DNA of 64,000 nucleotides from Xylanimonas cellulosilytica DSM 15894 (lineage in GTDB: Bacteria > Actinomycetota > Actinomycetes > Actinomycetales > Cellulomonadaceae), in assembly GCF_000024965.1 (NCBI RefSeq), contig NC_013530.1:1488001-1552000 (forward strand). Direction: 5' to 3'. The translations under genes were made by a program, and so were the position numbers. Below the pieces are notes generated by a model, which did not search any database, had not been told where the DNA came from, and saw only the letters and a program-made list of their open reading frames with translations. Each line of letters starts with the position of its first letter. The stretch's first letter is position 1. Positions 43,036-51,749 of the stretch are shown piece after piece.

Positions 43036-43578
43036 ATGCCCGACACCACCGAACCACAGCACCTCGAGCAGCCCGACCCGCACCAGCCGGGCACCACGCA
43101 CGCCGCGTACGGCGCCGGCAACCCTCGCCTGGTGCTCGGCAACGACGGGTGGGTGTGGGAGGGGGAGAGCCAGCGCTCGTTCGCGATCACCGGAGAGGTG
43201 ACCACCATCGGCTCCTCGCCGGACGCCGACGTCCTGCTCGAGGGCATCGCCCCCGCACACGCGGAGATTCGTCACGACGAGCGCGACGACTACGTGCTGC
43301 ACCTGAACCAGCCGGGCACGGCACCGACCGTCGCGGGCGGGCACAACGTCGACACGCCGGGGGACCAGCCGCTGCACCACGGGGCCACCTTCACGGTCGG
43401 GGAGTGGTCGCTGACCTTCGAGCGCGACGAGCACGCCGACCACGGCCGCCCGTTCGGCGGGCGCGACGGCGGGGAGCTCTCCGACCAGATCGCCCAGCCG
43501 GCCCGCCCGGACTACCGCAGTGCGCACGACGAGGCGACGGAGCTCGACGGGCAGGACGACCAGGTGGTCGGCGGGTAG
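43036..43578 (+). CDS. FHA-like domain protein
   Basis: A 180-residue protein with an FHA-like beta sandwich (about 30-130): RSFAITGEVTTIGSSPDADVLLEGIAPAHAEIRHDERDDYVLHL. The family's G-R-S-N-H pattern is partly replaced (IGSSPDADV, with H in APAHAEI). FHA domains bind phosphothreonine. Both flanks are acidic and probably unstructured. AAGGAGGG precedes ATG 43036; the frame is open upstream. No kinase lies nearby. Confidence 0.75.
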   Translation: MPDTTEPQHLEQPDPHQPGTTHAAYGAGNPRLVLGNDGWVWEGESQRSFAITGEVTTIGSSPDADVLLEGIAPAHAEIRHDERDDYVLHLNQPGTAPTVAGGHNVDTPGDQPLHHGATFTVGEWSLTFERDEHADHGRPFGGRDGGELSDQIAQPARPDYRSAHDEATELDGQDDQVVGG

Positions 43579-43602
43579 ACGTACCGAGCAGCGCTAGGCA
43601 TC

Positions 43603-43649
43603 GATACCTTGAGGTGCTAGGTTCATAACCCCTAGCACATCAAGGTATC
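43603..43649. promoter_or_regulatory. 19-bp inverted repeat, PadR operator
   Basis: GATACCTTGAGGTGCTAGG (43603-43621) and CCTAGCACATCAAGGTATC (43631-43649) are inverted copies with one mismatch around a 9-base centre, ending 10 bp before the PadR start. TAGGTT at 43618-43623 may be the -10 box. PadR regulators bind such long interrupted palindromes over their own promoter, so autorepression of this two-gene operon is likely. Confidence 0.75.
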
Positions 43650-43659
43650 GGGAGCTCGC

Positions 43660-44016
43660 GTGCACATCGACAAGGACCTGGTCGCGGCCTCCGCGACACC
43701 CCTGGTCCTGGGCATCCTCGCCGACGGCGACCTGCACGGGTACGCCATCCTCAAGCGGGTCGGCGAGCTGTCCGGAGGCCGCATGCAGTGGACGGACGGC
43801 ATGCTCTACCCGCTGCTGCACCGCCTGGAACGCAACGGCTGGGTCACCGCCCGGTGGGGCGTCTCCGAGGCCGGGCGCAAGCGCAAGTACTACGCACTCA
43901 CCGAGTCCGGCCGCGAGGCGCTCGGCCAGCGCCACGCGCAGTGGGACGTCGTCGCCGACGCCCTGCGGCAGGTCTGGGACGCCCTGCAGGCGCCCGCCGC
44001 GGAGGCGCACGCATGA
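43660..44016 (+). CDS. PadR family transcriptional regulator
   Basis: A 118-residue PadR-type winged-helix protein: PLVLGILADGDLHGYAILKRVGELSGGRMQWTDGMLYPLLHRLERNGWV, wing RWGVSEAGRKRKYYALTESGREAL, then a C-terminal dimerisation helix. GGAG precedes GTG 43660. It is coupled (ATGA) to a membrane protein with a permease-prefix domain, a frequent actinobacterial pair. A matching inverted repeat lies just upstream. Confidence 0.92.
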   Translation: MHIDKDLVAASATPLVLGILADGDLHGYAILKRVGELSGGRMQWTDGMLYPLLHRLERNGWVTARWGVSEAGRKRKYYALTESGREALGQRHAQWDVVADALRQVWDALQAPAAEAHA

Positions 44017-45389
44017 GCGAGTTCTCGATCGACCAGCGTGCCGGCCTCGAGTCCCAGGTCGAGCAGTGGCGCCAGTGGGTCCTGCGGCGCAAGGCCATCA
44101 CGCCCGACGACGCCGAGGAGCTCGAGGACAATCTGCGCGGCCAGGTCGCCGACCTCGTGGCCGCCGGCCTCGACGACGACGAGGCGTTCCTCGTCGCGGT
44201 CAAGCGCATGGGCAATCTTGACGACGTCTCCCGGGAGTTCGCCCGCGAGCACTCCGAGCGGCTCTGGAAGCAGCTCGTGCTCGTTCCGGAGACGCCGTCC
44301 GAGGCGGACGGGCGCTGGCGCGACCTCGGCGTGCTGATCGCCCTCGCCGTCGGCGCCGGCATAGTGGTCAAGGCGCTCCTGGCGCTCGACGACGACGCGG
44401 TGTTCGGGCTGAACGCCGCGTTCGCGGTGCTGCCTTTCCTCGCCGCCTACTTCGCCTGGTCGCGTCGCCTGCCGGCCCGCGTCTCAGGGCTGCTGGTCGC
44501 GGTCGCCGCAGCCGTCGCGGTCGCCGTCAACCTGTACCCGTTCGTCTCCGAGGGTGGCGACGCAGCCACGGGGACGACCTACGTCCTGACGGCGACGCAC
44601 CTGCCCGTGTTGCTGTGGCTGCTGCTCGGGGTCGCGTACACCGGGGGAGCGTGGCGCGACCACGCGCGGCGGATGGACTTCGTGCGGTTCACGGGCGAGC
44701 TCGTCATCTACTTCGCGCTCCTCTCCATGGGCGGCGGGCTGCTCGTCGGCCTGCTGTTCGGAACCTTCGGCGTCGTCGACATCGACGTGGAGCCGTTCTT
44801 CGAGGACTGGATCGCCCCCTTCGCGGTGCCGGGCGCGTTCCTCGTGGCGGCCTGGCTGGTCGAGGCGAAGAAGAACGTCGTGGAGAACATGGCCCCCGTG
44901 CTCACGCGGGTGTTCACGCCGTTGACCCTCCTCCTGCTGGTCGCCGCCCTGGTCGCCCTGCTCGCCGGCGGACCGCTGACCGCCGTCGACCGCGACCTGC
45001 TGATCCTCATGGACGCGATCCTCGTGCTGGTGCTCGCGCTGCTCCTCTACTCGATCAGCGCCCGCGACCCGCTCGCGCCCGGTAGGCCGTTCGACTGGCT
45101 GCAGGCCGCGCTGGTGATGGCCGCGTTCGCGGTCAACGTCGTCGCGCTCACCGCGATGATCACGCGCATCGCCGACGCCGGTTGGACGGCCAACAAGACC
45201 GCCGCACTGGGCCTCAACGTCGTGCTGTTCGTGCACCTGGTGGGCACCGGGTGGCTGCTGCTCCGGTTCCTGCGCCGACACGGCACGTTCGACGCCGTGG
45301 AGCGCTGGCAGACCCGCTACCTGCCGGTCTACGCCGCGTGGACCGCGGTCGTGGTCCTCGCGTTCCCGCCGCTGTTCGGCTTCGCCTGA
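44013..45389 (+). CDS. Permease prefix domain 1 multi-pass membrane protein
   Basis: A 458-residue protein: a soluble N-terminal permease-prefix domain (about 1-90, VEQWRQWVLRRKAITPDDAEELEDNLRGQVADLVAAGLDDDEAFLVAVKRMG) followed by about ten membrane helices. Such proteins are paired with PadR regulators; the prefix is related to a segment found before ABC permeases such as MacB. Its role is unknown. ATG 44013 overlaps the PadR stop. Confidence 0.87.
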   Translation: MSEFSIDQRAGLESQVEQWRQWVLRRKAITPDDAEELEDNLRGQVADLVAAGLDDDEAFLVAVKRMGNLDDVSREFAREHSERLWKQLVLVPETPSEADGRWRDLGVLIALAVGAGIVVKALLALDDDAVFGLNAAFAVLPFLAAYFAWSRRLPARVSGLLVAVAAAVAVAVNLYPFVSEGGDAATGTTYVLTATHLPVLLWLLLGVAYTGGAWRDHARRMDFVRFTGELVIYFALLSMGGGLLVGLLFGTFGVVDIDVEPFFEDWIAPFAVPGAFLVAAWLVEAKKNVVENMAPVLTRVFTPLTLLLLVAALVALLAGGPLTAVDRDLLILMDAILVLVLALLLYSISARDPLAPGRPFDWLQAALVMAAFAVNVVALTAMITRIADAGWTANKTAALGLNVVLFVHLVGTGWLLLRFLRRHGTFDAVERWQTRYLPVYAAWTAVVVLAFPPLFGFA

Positions 45390-45398
45390 CCCACCCGG

Positions 45399-45444
45399 CC
45401 TGTCAGAAGCACGCCAGCGCTGATACGTGCGTGCTTCTGACAGG
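45399..45444. terminator. 16-bp perfect inverted repeat, bidirectional terminator
   Basis: CCTGTCAGAAGCACGC (45399-45414) pairs perfectly with GCGTGCTTCTGACAGG (45429-45444) across a 14-base loop, exactly between the convergent stops at 45389 and 45450. Confidence 0.75.
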
Positions 45445-45449
45445 TCCGG

Positions 45450-46508
45450 TCACGGGAGCACGAGCTTCGCGGGCAGCCCTGCGAACCGGCCGAAGCGTGC
45501 CGCCTCCGCCTCCAGGGCGGCGGCGGCCCGCCTCGTGACCCGCACCGGTGTGGTGACCTCGACGCGCACCGCCGACGCCGACTCGGTGCGGGTCCACGAC
45601 CCGGCCAGCGCGCCGTCGAAGAGCACCAGACCCTGCGCGCGCAGCACGGCGTCGGTGCCCTGCGGCCCCCAGTCGCCCGGGTCGCGGCGGTAGCTGATCA
45701 GCTCGTCGTAGTTGGGCAGCAGCAGCGCCGCGGGCACCTCGTCCGCGACCGGCTCGGCGTCGTCGGCGGTGAACAGGTCGACGCCGGCGAGCGTGACCGG
45801 GCGCAGCGGCGCCAGCGCGAACGCACGGCGGGCGACCGTGATCGGCAGTGTCGCCCACCACGCCAGGTCCTCCGGCCGGGACGGGCCGTGACCGCGCACG
45901 TAGGTGCTCGCCAGCCAGGCGAGGCGCTCGTCAGGCGTGCGCGACGACGGCGGCAGGTCGAGCGCGCGATACGTGTGCTGCTTGCCGCGCATCGGGCCCG
46001 AGCCGACGGCGCCCCGGAGCTCGGCCTCCGCGAGCACGGAGCCGAGCGGGATCGAGCCCCACGTCCCGTCCGGTCCCGTGCAGCCCGCGGCGAGCAGCCG
46101 GGCGCCGACCTCGGCACGCGTCAGAGGACCGTCCGCCCGCACGGCGTCGACGGCGATGTCGGCGGCCGCGTGCCGTTCGGCCGCGGGCAGCCCCCAGGTC
46201 CGCCCGCCCGTGTCGAGGGAGCGCCGCACACGCTCCGCGGTGAGCTCGAGCAGGTCCGGCAGGTCGGCGGTCAGCACGTGGTGCCAGGTAGGGCGGAGCA
46301 CGTGGGTGCGCAGGAACGCACCGGCCGCGAACTCGGCGGCGAGCTCGGCGCGGGTCAGCCCCGAGCGGCCCGAGAGCGACCACAGCGACATGTCGTGGAG
46401 CTGGGACTGCACCGCCCCGAGGTGCCCGACGACGACGGCGCCCGTCGGGAGAGGGGTGCCCGTCATCCGTTGGGGGCGCAGGCGGTGGGTGATCAGGGAG
46501 GACTTCAC
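45450..46508 (-). CDS. Winged-helix DNA-binding domain protein (HTH_42, YcaQ/AlkX relative)
   Basis: A 352-residue protein of the HTH_42 family: GHLGAVQSQLHDMSLWSLSGRSGLTRAEL at the start, HVLRPTWHHVLTADLPDLLEL, and YVRGHGPSRPEDLAWWATLP, ending in a beta-rich domain. Relatives include YcaQ-type DNA glycosylases for interstrand cross-links and the AlkX group, so a DNA-repair role is plausible but the glycosylase residues are not certain here. Confidence 0.82.
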   Translation of the reverse strand: MKSSLITHRLRPQRMTGTPLPTGAVVVGHLGAVQSQLHDMSLWSLSGRSGLTRAELAAEFAAGAFLRTHVLRPTWHHVLTADLPDLLELTAERVRRSLDTGGRTWGLPAAERHAAADIAVDAVRADGPLTRAEVGARLLAAGCTGPDGTWGSIPLGSVLAEAELRGAVGSGPMRGKQHTYRALDLPPSSRTPDERLAWLASTYVRGHGPSRPEDLAWWATLPITVARRAFALAPLRPVTLAGVDLFTADDAEPVADEVPAALLLPNYDELISYRRDPGDWGPQGTDAVLRAQGLVLFDGALAGSWTRTESASAVRVEVTTPVRVTRRAAAALEAEAARFGRFAGLPAKLVLP

Positions 46509-46529
46509 GGGTCGACCCTGCCAGGTGGG

Positions 46530-46623
46530 GTGATTTCGACAAGCTCAATCACCGGGGTGGGTGATTTCGACAAGCTCAATCACCGGGGTCCGGCTCTCCG
46601 GTGGTTGAGCCTGTCGAAACCAC
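46530..46623. repeat. Three copies of a dispersed palindromic repeat
   Basis: GTGATTTCGACAAGCTCAAT plus CACCGG occurs twice in tandem (46530-46560, 46560-46589), followed by an inverted copy, GGTGGTTGAGCCTGTCGAAA plus CCAC (46598-46623). Another copy lies at 63284-63309. Each unit is an imperfect palindrome. They fill the gap between two reverse-strand genes and could form RNA hairpins or act as terminators. Similar REP-like units are common in this group of actinobacteria. Confidence 0.75.
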
Positions 46624-46624
46624 G

Positions 46625-48223
46625 TCAGGCCAGGGAGACCAGCTCGCGGTAGCCGTCGTTCCACAGGTCCTCGTCGCCGTCCGGGAGCAGCAGCACGCGC
46701 TCCGGGTTCAGCGCGTCGACCGCGCCGTCGTCGTGCGTGACCATGACGATGGCGCCCTCGTACGTGTGCAGCGCGCCCAGGATCTCGGCGCGTGACGCCG
46801 GGTCGAGGTTGTTGGTCGGCTCGTCCAGCAGCAGCACGTTCGCCGACGACACCACGAGCGTGGCCAGCGCGAGACGCGTCTTCTCCCCGCCCGAGAGCAC
46901 GTGGGTCGGCTTGTCGGCGTCGTCGCCCGAGAACAGGAACGAGCCGAGCACGGAGCGCACCTCGGTGTCGGTGAGGTCCGGGGCGGCGTGCCGCAGGTTC
47001 TCCACGACCGTGACGTCCATGTCCAGCATGTCGTGCTCCTGGGCGTAGTAGCCCAGCTTGAGCCCGTGCCCCGGCTCGACCGCCCCGGTGTCCGGCTGCT
47101 CGACGCCTGCCAGCAGGCGCAGCATCGTCGTCTTGCCCGCGCCGTTGAGCCCTAGGATCACCACGCGCGAGCCCCGGTCGATCGCCAGGTCCACGCCCGC
47201 GAAGACCTCGAGCGAGCCGTACGACTTCGACAGGTCCTTGCCCGTCAGCGGCGTCCGGCCCGACGGCGCAGGCTTCGGGAAGCGCAGCTTCGCCACGCGG
47301 TCCGCCTGCCGCTCGCCCTCGAGGCCGCCCAGCATCGTCTCGGCGCGGCGGATCATGTTCTGCGCGGCGACGGCCTTGGTGGCCTTGGCGCGCATCTTCT
47401 CGGCCTGCGCCATGAGCGCGGACGCCTTCTTCTCGGCGTTGGCCCGCTCGCGGCGGCGGCGCTTCTCGTCCTGCTCGCGCTGCTCGAGGTACTTGTCCCA
47501 GCCCAGGTTGTACTGGTCGAGCTCACCGCGGTTGGCGTCCAGGTGCCACACCTTGTTGACCGTGTCGCGCAGCAGCTCCACCGAGTGCGAGATGACGATG
47601 AAGCCGCCCGGGTACGACTTGAGGTAGTCGCGCAGCCAGGTGATCGAGTCGGCGTCCAGGTGGTTGGTGGGCTCGTCGAGCAGCAGCGTGTCGACGCCGC
47701 TGAACAGGATGCGGGCCAGCTCGACGCGGCGGCGCTGACCGCCCGACAGGGTCTCGAGCGGCTGGGCGAGCACCCGCTGGTCCAGGCCCAGGTTGGAGGT
47801 GATCCGGTGCGCCTCGGACTCGGCGGCGTACCCGCCCGCGGCCTGGAACCGCGCCTCCAGCTTGGGGTAGCGCTCCAGGGCGGCGGCCATGACGTCCATG
47901 TCCGGCGAGCTCATGCGCGCCTCGGTCTCGGCCATCGCGCGCACCAGGTAGTCCAGCCCGCGCGCAGAGAGCACCCGGTCCATGGCGATGGTCTCCAGGT
48001 CGCCGGTGCGCGGGTCCTGCGGGAGATAGCCCACGTCGGTCGAGCGCGTGATCTGCCCGCCCGTCGGCTGGGTCTCGCCGGCCAGGGTCTTGGTCAGCGT
48101 CGTCTTGCCGGCGCCGTTGCGGCCGACCAGCCCGATGCGGTCGCCGGGGGCGATACGGAAGGTCGACGGCGTCAGCAGGACGCGCGCGCCGATACGGAGC
48201 TCGACGGCGTGGGCGGTGATCAC
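46625..48223 (-). CDS. ABC-F family ATPase
   Basis: A 532-residue protein with two ATPase domains and no membrane part: Walker A GLVGRNGAGKTTLTK and GLNGAGKTTMLR, signatures LSGGQRRRVELA and LSGGEKTRLALA, Walker B LLLDEPTNHLD and LLLDEPTNNLD. The linker (about 240-310) is a charged helical pair, as in ribosome-binding ABC-F proteins that rescue stalled translation or protect from antibiotics. GTG 48223 gives the family length. Confidence 0.93.
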   Translation of the reverse strand: MITAHAVELRIGARVLLTPSTFRIAPGDRIGLVGRNGAGKTTLTKTLAGETQPTGGQITRSTDVGYLPQDPRTGDLETIAMDRVLSARGLDYLVRAMAETEARMSSPDMDVMAAALERYPKLEARFQAAGGYAAESEAHRITSNLGLDQRVLAQPLETLSGGQRRRVELARILFSGVDTLLLDEPTNHLDADSITWLRDYLKSYPGGFIVISHSVELLRDTVNKVWHLDANRGELDQYNLGWDKYLEQREQDEKRRRRERANAEKKASALMAQAEKMRAKATKAVAAQNMIRRAETMLGGLEGERQADRVAKLRFPKPAPSGRTPLTGKDLSKSYGSLEVFAGVDLAIDRGSRVVILGLNGAGKTTMLRLLAGVEQPDTGAVEPGHGLKLGYYAQEHDMLDMDVTVVENLRHAAPDLTDTEVRSVLGSFLFSGDDADKPTHVLSGGEKTRLALATLVVSSANVLLLDEPTNNLDPASRAEILGALHTYEGAIVMVTHDDGAVDALNPERVLLLPDGDEDLWNDGYRELVSLA

Positions 48224-48343
48224 GGGGATGCCTCTGGTCGGGGGACGACGCGGGGTCGCGGGAAGGGCCACCAGAGTCTACGGGCTGCCGAGAGCGGCCC
48301 TGCGGCGGGGCGGGCACGAGCCGCCAGGAATACCGTGGGTTTC

Positions 48344-49249
48344 ATGACCTTCACCGAGGGTGGTCAGTTCGAGGGCGGCCGGGTCCGCAAGGGCGGCGGC
48401 AGCCGCCGGACGGGCGTGATCGCGGGCGGCGGCATCGGTGCCGTCCTGGTGGCGCTGCTGGCGATGTTCCTCGGTGGCGGCGGCGACCTGAGCGGCCTCA
48501 CCAGCGCGCTCACGGGCGACGGCACCCAGGGGCAGGTGCCGGTGGGTGAGGGCGGGTTCATCGGCGACTGCACCGCGGTGCAGGCCAACATCGACCCCGA
48601 GTGCGAGCTCTCGGCGACCGTCCAGTCGCTCGACGCGTACTGGGCCGAGGTGCTCCCCGCGCAGGCGGGTGTGCAGTACGTGCAGCCGCCCGTCGAGAGC
48701 TTCAGCATGGCGACCACCACCGGGTGCGGCTCGGCGACGGCGGACACCGGCCCGTTCTACTGCCCGCCCGACCAGACCATCTACATCGACCTGTCGTTCT
48801 ACGACGACCTCGTCCAGCGCTTCGGCTCGTCGGGCGGCCCGCTGGCGCGCAAGTACGTCGTCGCGCACGAGATGGGACACCACATCGAGAACCTCCTCGG
48901 CGCGATGGACGCCGCCCAGCGCGGCGGCTCCGGCGCCGAGTCGGACTCGGTGCGCATCGAGCTCATGGCCGACTGCCTCGCGGGCATGTGGGCCGCGCAC
49001 GCCGCCACGACGGTCGACCCGGACACGGGCATCGTCTTCATGAACCCGCCGACCCAGCAGGATCTCGACGACGCCGTGTCGGCCGCCCAGGCCGTCGGCG
49101 ACGACCGCATCCAGAGGGCGTCCACCGGCCAGGTCAACCCCGACCTGTTCACCCACGGGACCTCGCAGCAGCGCGTCGAGTGGTTCGCCCGCGGTTACAA
49201 CGGCGGCACGCTGGCCACCTGCAACGCCCTGGACGCCGCGCGTCTCTGA
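48344..49249 (+). CDS. Neutral zinc metallopeptidase (YpfJ/KPN_02809 family)
   Basis: A 301-residue protein with a membrane helix (about 24-44) and a zinc protease domain: VVAHEMGHHIENLLGAM carries the HExxH zinc site and ELMADCLAGMWAAH the third ligand region. Cysteines in CTAVQ, CELS, CGSA, YCPP and CNAL fit an extracytoplasmic disulfide-bonded domain. Substrates are unknown. TACCGT 7 nt before ATG 48344 and the lack of a ribosome site suggest a leaderless mRNA. Confidence 0.9.
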   Translation: MTFTEGGQFEGGRVRKGGGSRRTGVIAGGGIGAVLVALLAMFLGGGGDLSGLTSALTGDGTQGQVPVGEGGFIGDCTAVQANIDPECELSATVQSLDAYWAEVLPAQAGVQYVQPPVESFSMATTTGCGSATADTGPFYCPPDQTIYIDLSFYDDLVQRFGSSGGPLARKYVVAHEMGHHIENLLGAMDAAQRGGSGAESDSVRIELMADCLAGMWAAHAATTVDPDTGIVFMNPPTQQDLDDAVSAAQAVGDDRIQRASTGQVNPDLFTHGTSQQRVEWFARGYNGGTLATCNALDAARL

Positions 49250-49259
49250 GCGTGCGCGG

Positions 49260-50144
49260 TCATTCCCCGGGCTCGCGCCCGGACCGAGCCAGCAGCGCGT
49301 CCTCGAGCTCCTCGTCGCTCGGCGCACGGCGCCGTGGCGGGCGCGGGGCGCGGGCGTCGCCGTCCCCGCCCGCGAGGAGCAGGTCGCCGGCCGTCGGCTG
49401 CGAGCCGCGCGTCTCGCGACGCCACAGCAGCACGTACCCGCCGATCGCGCCCGCGGCGAAGATCACCCACTGGACGGTGTAGGACAGGTGCGAGCCCGGG
49501 TCGAGGTCCGGCGGAGGCAGCGCCCCGAGCACCTGCGCCGGCGCCGGGTCCTCCGACCGGAGCTGCCCGTACGCGACGACCGTGCGCCCCTGCGCCCACG
49601 CCGCGCCCGACGGCGACGCCGCGAGCACCTGCGCCGTCGAGATCGCCTGCACCTGACCTGCGGGTGCCCCTCGGGTCGACGCCGGCTCGTCGGGGCGCAA
49701 CGTCACCGTCACCGTGACGTCGCCGGACGGAGGAGCCGGGACGTCGTCGGGCGCGCTCGAGTCCCTCCCGAGCGGCACGAACCCGCGGTCGACGACGATG
49801 ACGATGCCGGAGTCGTCCTCGAACGGGACGAGCACGTGGAAACCCGCCGTCCCGGCCACCGGCCGGTTGCGCAGCAGCACCGTGTCCTGCGGGCGGTAGG
49901 TGCCGGTGAGCGTGACCGGACGCCAGCCGGCGTCGTCGGCCAGCACCGACCCCGGGCCGGGCAGCAGCTCGGCCACCGCCACGGGCGTCGCCCCGTAGTT
50001 CGTCTCGGCCAGCGTGATCTGGGCCTCGCGCGCGGTGTACCGGTGCCACTGCCAGACGGCGGCGAGCACGCACAGCGCGGCGAGCACGACGGCGCCGACG
50101 CCGAGCGTGACCCACTGCCGGCGCGTCCGGGTCGGTGCGGTCAC
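49260..50144 (-). CDS. SURF1-family cytochrome oxidase assembly protein
   Basis: A 294-residue protein with two membrane helices (about 12-33 and 222-243) around an outer domain: WQWHRYTAREAQI, GTYRPQDTVLLRNRPVAGTAGFHVLVPF and IVVDRGFVPLGR are SURF1 hallmarks. SURF1 helps insert haem a into cytochrome aa3 oxidase. Its GTG overlaps the stop of the 84-residue gene upstream. Confidence 0.93.
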   Translation of the reverse strand: MTAPTRTRRQWVTLGVGAVVLAALCVLAAVWQWHRYTAREAQITLAETNYGATPVAVAELLPGPGSVLADDAGWRPVTLTGTYRPQDTVLLRNRPVAGTAGFHVLVPFEDDSGIVIVVDRGFVPLGRDSSAPDDVPAPPSGDVTVTVTLRPDEPASTRGAPAGQVQAISTAQVLAASPSGAAWAQGRTVVAYGQLRSEDPAPAQVLGALPPPDLDPGSHLSYTVQWVIFAAGAIGGYVLLWRRETRGSQPTAGDLLLAGGDGDARAPRPPRRRAPSDEELEDALLARSGREPGE

Positions 50145-50395
50145 GGGCGCGCGTCCGGGTCGAACCGGTCGAGGTCAGCGACGGGAACCGTCTGCTTGAG
50201 GAACCCGCGCGCGCCGAGGAACTCCTCGAGGTGGGCGCAGTGGTCGGTGCAGGCCAGCCACACCTTGCGGCGCTGCGGCGTGTGGATCTTGGGGTTGTTC
50301 CACAGCAGGCCCCAGGCTGCCGGGGCACGGCACCCCTTGCCCGAGCACACGAGGTCGCCCTCGGCGACGGGGTCGGCGGTGGCGAGCAGGTCCAT
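50141..50395 (-). CDS. Small conserved cysteine-containing actinobacterial protein
   Basis: An 84-residue soluble protein with CSGKGCRAPAAWGLLWNNPK, then VWLACTDHCAHLEEFLGARGFL. The two CxxxC/H-type clusters look like a metal-binding site. Orthologues beside SURF1 and DUF3099 genes are common in actinobacteria; function unknown. It overlaps DUF3099 upstream by one base and SURF1 downstream by four. Confidence 0.85.
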   Translation of the reverse strand: MDLLATADPVAEGDLVCSGKGCRAPAAWGLLWNNPKIHTPQRRKVWLACTDHCAHLEEFLGARGFLKQTVPVADLDRFDPDARP

Positions 50396-50799
50396 CAGCG
50401 CTCCTCGGGGTCCGGGTCGACGACGACGCGCACGCCGTCGGGCACCATCGCGTCCTGCGCGGCCGCCGGAAGCTCACGCGGGGCCTGCGGCACCACGCCC
50501 GACACGTCGTACTGGGCGCGGTCGCGCCCCGCGTTGACCAGGATCACCGCGATGTACGGGATGACGACGGCGACGACGACGAGCGTCCAGCGCAGCCAGC
50601 CCGACGCGGCGTACGCGCCCAGGAAGCACACCACACGGAAACCCATCTGGAAGAGGTACCGGCGCATGCGGCGCGCCTGGTCGTCGGCCAGCGGCTCCTG
50701 CGCGTTCGTGATCGAAGGCACCTCGTCGTGCCGTCGGCGCTGCGCCGACCCCTCCGGCCGACGGCCGGAGGCCTGCGGTGCCGCCCCACTCGTGCTCAC
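50395..50799 (-). CDS. DUF3099 membrane protein
   Basis: A 134-residue protein: charged N terminus (PSITNAQEPLADDQARRMRRYLFQMGFRVVCF), two helices (about 48-90) and a short polar tail, matching DUF3099. First of three overlapping reverse-strand genes ending with SURF1, so a role in respiratory membrane assembly is possible by context only. Confidence 0.87.
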   Translation of the reverse strand: MSTSGAAPQASGRRPEGSAQRRRHDEVPSITNAQEPLADDQARRMRRYLFQMGFRVVCFLGAYAASGWLRWTLVVVAVVIPYIAVILVNAGRDRAQYDVSGVVPQAPRELPAAAQDAMVPDGVRVVVDPDPEER

Positions 50800-50949
50800 C
50801 TCGCCAGTCTACGAGCGGTGCAGGGTGCCCCGGGACGTTGTAGGAATCCGACAACCCAGCGGCCCGATGCGGTCCTTGTCGTGCGCATCGTGGCCGGTCG
50901 GCGGGGGATAGGTTCGCTGACGGCTGCCTCCCGTCGAAAGGAACCCTCC

Positions 50950-51678
50950 GTGACCACCTCCAGTGTCGCCCCCGCCCCCCGGGTCGTCGTCGTCACCGGG
51001 GCGTCGCGCGGCATCGGTGCCGCGATCGCCCAGGCGTTCGTCGCGAACGGCGACGTCGTCGCCACCCTGCAGCGCGGCACGGACGCCCCCGACGGCGTGC
51101 ACCCCTACGTCGCGGACGTCGCCGACCCGGCCGCGGTGGACGCCGCCTTCACGGCCATCGAGAAGGACCACGGCCCGGTCGAGGTGCTGGTCGCCAACGC
51201 CGGCGTCACCCGCGACGGTCTGCTGATGCGCATGAGCGACGAGGACTTCGACGCGGTCATCGACACCAACCTGCGGGGCACGTTCCACGTCGTGCGCCGT
51301 GCCTCCAAGGGCATGATCCGGCTGCGCCGCGGCCGGATCGTCATGATCGGCTCCGTCGTCGGCCTCTACGGCGGCTCCGGGCAGGTCAACTACTCCGCGT
51401 CCAAGGCCGCGCTCGTCGGCATGGCCCGCTCCATCACCCGCGAGCTCGGCGGTCGCGGCATCACCGCGAACGTCGTCGCGCCGGGCTTCGTCGAGACGCA
51501 GATGACCGCGGTGCTCCCCGAGGAGACGCAGAAGTCGTACCGGGCCGCGATCCCGGCCGGCCGCTTCGGGAAGGTCGACGAGATCGCCGGCGTCGTCACG
51601 TTCCTCGCCTCCGACGCCGCCGCGTACGTCTCGGGTGCCGTGATCCCGGTCGACGGCGGCCTCGGCATGGGCCACTGA
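50950..51678 (+). CDS. fabG: 3-oxoacyl-ACP reductase, fatty acid elongation
   Basis: A 242-residue SDR with NAD(P) motif VVTGASRGIGAAIA, NAGVTRD, catalytic serine in MIGSVVG, YSASK and the C-terminal GAVIPVDGGLGMGH typical of FabG. It reduces 3-oxoacyl-ACP with NADPH. GTG 50950 has AAAGGA upstream. It lies 71 bp before an InhA-like enoyl reductase, the same gene pair and order as mabA-inhA in mycobacteria. Confidence 0.93.
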   Translation: MTTSSVAPAPRVVVVTGASRGIGAAIAQAFVANGDVVATLQRGTDAPDGVHPYVADVADPAAVDAAFTAIEKDHGPVEVLVANAGVTRDGLLMRMSDEDFDAVIDTNLRGTFHVVRRASKGMIRLRRGRIVMIGSVVGLYGGSGQVNYSASKAALVGMARSITRELGGRGITANVVAPGFVETQMTAVLPEETQKSYRAAIPAGRFGKVDEIAGVVTFLASDAAAYVSGAVIPVDGGLGMGH

Positions 51679-51749
51679 CCGGGTCTCGACTGGCTCGACC
51701 AGCGACAGCGACGACAGGCTCGACCACCCACCACGACGAAAGGCCAACC

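Noticed and set aside
51679-51749. Sequence with GGCTCGACCA and AGGCTCGACCACC between fabG and fabI, resembling the dispersed repeat
   Set aside because: Too diverged from the 46.5 and 63.3 kb copies to call a member with confidence.
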